Source: Flammulina velutipes
Lineage: Eukaryota > Basidiomycota > Agaricomycetes > Agaricales > Physalacriaceae
Length of the DNA: 64,000 nucleotides
NCBI GenBank assembly: GCA_011800155.1
Contig: JAALGH010000011.1
Coordinates: 2,138,140-2,202,139, forward strand
Direction of reading: 5' to 3'
Positions 61,983-64,000 of the stretch are shown here, one piece after another. Each line of letters starts with the position of its first letter. Position 1 is the stretch's first letter. The translations under genes were made by a program, and so were the position numbers. The notes below the pieces were generated by a model that was not told the origin of the DNA, did not search any database, and saw only the letters and a program-made list of their open reading frames with translations.

Positions 61983-62218
61983 GAAATGTAGTTGTATTCA
62001 AATCGAACTTTGCATGATATGCAAGTAGCTCTGGTAATTCTCAAGAACTAGTAAGAATTATTAAATCCTCGCACTCTTGTAGGAATCTAGACGTATCAGA
62101 CAGTAGATGGTCATGTTTGATGGTATCAATCGCATGAGGTCATACATTGATGATCATATATATAGTCTGATCAGGCTCTTGCGCTCTTGCTCTCATCTCA
62201 TCATCATCTACTTTGAAA

Positions 62219-62895
62219 ATGCTCTATTTTCTTACGTTCAAGAACTGTACTTTCTCTCTTCCTCCGACTTGCCTAGCTCTGCCTATTGGCCAACATATTC
62301 CTCCCCATGTTTCCGCCACTCGTCTTCCCACACATATCGATACCGTCCAACGTAAAGCCTTTGCTAAGGCACTAGGAGAGATTGCCAATGTTATGGCGAG
62401 ACACTGGATCGCTCAAATGCTCAGCAGTGGCAGGCGCAGGATCAACACATCGTTCACCTCCCAAGAAGATGTAGCCAAGCTTCACGTCTTTTACGAGCTG
62501 TTTGAGGAACGCGTAAAGGAGATCCAGAAGAGAGATGTTGACGATCTCAACAAGGCTGTTGAAGCATTGAGCGCTATGGTGTAGGTTCTTATTACTTTTT
62601 CAACATTGCAACTCTTGCTTAATATCTATTCAGCAATGTTTACGATATTCAAGTTCAACGTCTAGTTGATAGCTTTATGGTAACAGCAGTCAGCCACACT
62701 CTGCTTCTGCTTTGGCAGCCAAAAGAAGTTACCAAGCACAATTCGATCATTATCCAGAATTACGAGGTCGAGGGTTATACGATGTTGTTGTATGCTATGG
62801 CTGGTGTGGTACAGGCAAGCATTGAACAAGAGGTTGGCTACAAGGAGAGTATTACAGGAAATTGGTTGGTGAACGAGCTCAATATGATGATGTAG
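62219..62895 (+). CDS. Telomere-linked protein B, copy 2 (207 aa)
   Basis: Exons 62219-62580 and 62634-62895. Identical to copy 1 at 59233-59909 as far as I can read. This is the gene closest to the telomere, about 1.1 kb from the chromosome end. Confidence 0.8.
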
Positions 62896-63588
62896 ACAAC
62901 ATAGGTATACACAAAGAGGAATCAATGTTTCCTGTACTCTGTTGCAAGACACAAAATAGAAAAGCGTAGTTAATGTACTTGTATTAGCAGTGAAGTTGTT
63001 GTCAAACGTCAACAGAATCTTGTCGACTTTTAGATGTATTGATAAATCGTAAGACCATGATAGCAGCGATCAATTAATACAGTCCAAGCATTATCTTTCA
63101 AGCTATTATTGACCAGACTCACATCACTTTGATATAACAGCTTTCATGACCAACATAGTATGACTGAACATAAGCGTACAGACTTGAGTTAAAATTCAAC
63201 TTGCTCAAGACATGTATACAAAATACCAGACTGTATGTACTATCGATCCAGTCTTTGTGAACCCGACATGAATGTTCATACACAGCATGACATTAGCTTG
63301 TAGGAAGAGACATACCCGCTATGTCCGCTATGTTTGAACACATCATTACATCGTAAACATAGACATATTCAAGTGTCGTGTAACATATTGAGATCGTGTG
63401 ATAACCCCCCCGAGTGTTTTGTAATAGCGTAAGAGTTGTTTGAGCGATTTGAGTGTAGTCGCACATGAATAGTGCACGCAGTGGTGCAGGCGAGTAGACA
63501 TGCGTGTGCATTGAGATGAGTGTAGGATGTAGCGAGTAGATGCGATGGCGTGTGTTAGTTAGATAGCGAGTAGTTGCGATGGGGAGCG

Positions 63589-63608
63589 TTAGTTAGTTAG
63601 GGTTAGGG
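63589..63608 (+). repeat. Interstitial telomere-like repeats, unit copy 2
   Basis: Second copy of the TTAGTTAGTTAGGGTTAGGG stretch, 360 bases before the terminal repeats. Confidence 0.8.
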
Positions 63609-63918
63609 AGATGAGTATCCAACGCACGAGAGGGTGGCGGAAACTGTAGATGACTCTATTGCAGAGCGACGCAGCAGGATAAGGCGGTAGTGGGGGAACC
63701 ACGTACCTGGGACCTTTCGCATTTAAGCTCTTCAGATCCTGCTTAGCGATCGACGATTTGTGAACGCTCAGTCATCGATGACTTGGCGATGACTGGCGCC
63801 GAGACGGTGATTTCTAATGTTTAGCGAGAGAAACTTACGCTATTGGACGGATACCGTGTGGCGCAAGGCCTTGTGATATCTGCTGAATCATGTTAGACTC
63901 GGCGCTGACTGAGACGCA

Positions 63919-64000
63919 GGGTTAGGGTTATCATCCACCTCCTGACAATACTCACATGGATCTGGGTTAGGGGGGTTAGGGTTAGGGGGTTAGGGTTAGG
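63919..64000 (+). repeat. Telomere
   Basis: GGGTTAGGGTTA at 63919-63930, a short unique stretch, then GGGTTAGG variants with extra G residues and TTAGGG repeats from about 63964 to the last base. The G-rich strand runs 5' to 3' toward the right edge, as at a right chromosome end. The window holds only the start of the array. Confidence 0.95.

Larger units (their letters stand above)
60886..63870 (+). repeat. Subtelomeric tandem unit, copy 2 (2985 bp)
   Basis: Nearly identical repeat of 57900-60885, one base shorter in the C run. It ends GTGTGGCGCAAGGCC at 63870, after which unique sequence leads to the telomere. Confidence 0.97.

Noticed and set aside
57900..64000. Telomere-linked RecQ-type helicase gene
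   Set aside because: Looked for because such genes are common at fungal telomeres; no helicase motifs are present.

Overview
This is the right-hand end of a chromosome from a filamentous basidiomycete, most likely an Agaricomycete. The + strand ends in TTAGGG-type repeats (about 63964-64000). Nearly every gene is cut by 40-60 nt GT-AG introns. The gene content is typical of such fungi: an AA9 lytic polysaccharide monooxygenase, a GtaA-type glutaminase with a transmembrane tail, a seven-helix membrane protein and families of small secreted proteins. I cannot name the species. All gene models were assembled by hand from reading frames and splice signals, so exon borders are predictions.

Layout. 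1-9.3 kb: four small secreted protein (SSP) genes among duplicated debris, including an inverted fragment of the glutaminase tail (3.5-4.4 kb) and a fragment of a glycosyltransferase gene (6.3-6.7 kb). 9.7-15 kb: an HNH-nuclease-like gene, a broken jacalin-like lectin gene (- strand) and an AA9 monooxygenase gene (- strand). 16.9-20.3 kb: a 16-exon glutaminase gene. 21-23 kb: an unrecognised 394-aa gene and a - strand SSP gene. 24.3-27 kb: a transportin pseudogene that still has its introns. 27.7-30.5 kb: a 90-aa gene, then a 388-aa paralogue of the gene at 21 kb. 32.3-33.6 kb: uridine phosphorylase (- strand). 34.2-35.8 kb: a leucine aminopeptidase (M17) pseudogene. 37-39 kb: another SSP gene and an NmrA-like NAD(P)-binding protein. 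39.2-42.5 kb: a large family-2 glycosyltransferase (- strand). 44.4-47.2 kb: a BTB/POZ-like protein and protein phosphatase 1. 47.2-57.9 kb: decayed direct and inverted duplications carrying a seven-helix membrane protein, two more SSP genes and three copies of a tRNA-like 52-bp island. 57.9-63.9 kb: two almost identical tandem copies of a 2986-bp unit, each with two related genes for unrecognised ~200-aa proteins, followed by the telomere.

Themes. The window is a mosaic of active housekeeping genes, dying copies of housekeeping genes and an expanding family of at least eight three-exon SSP genes. Five SSP genes share a TATA box and a conserved inverted repeat, ATACG-N5-CGTAT, just before the start codon. 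The telomere-adjacent unit has its own set of three evenly built inverted repeats (TGTGAC...GTCACATC) upstream of its first gene. These two gene-plus-motif sets, with the tRNA-like island, are the best candidates for something undescribed.
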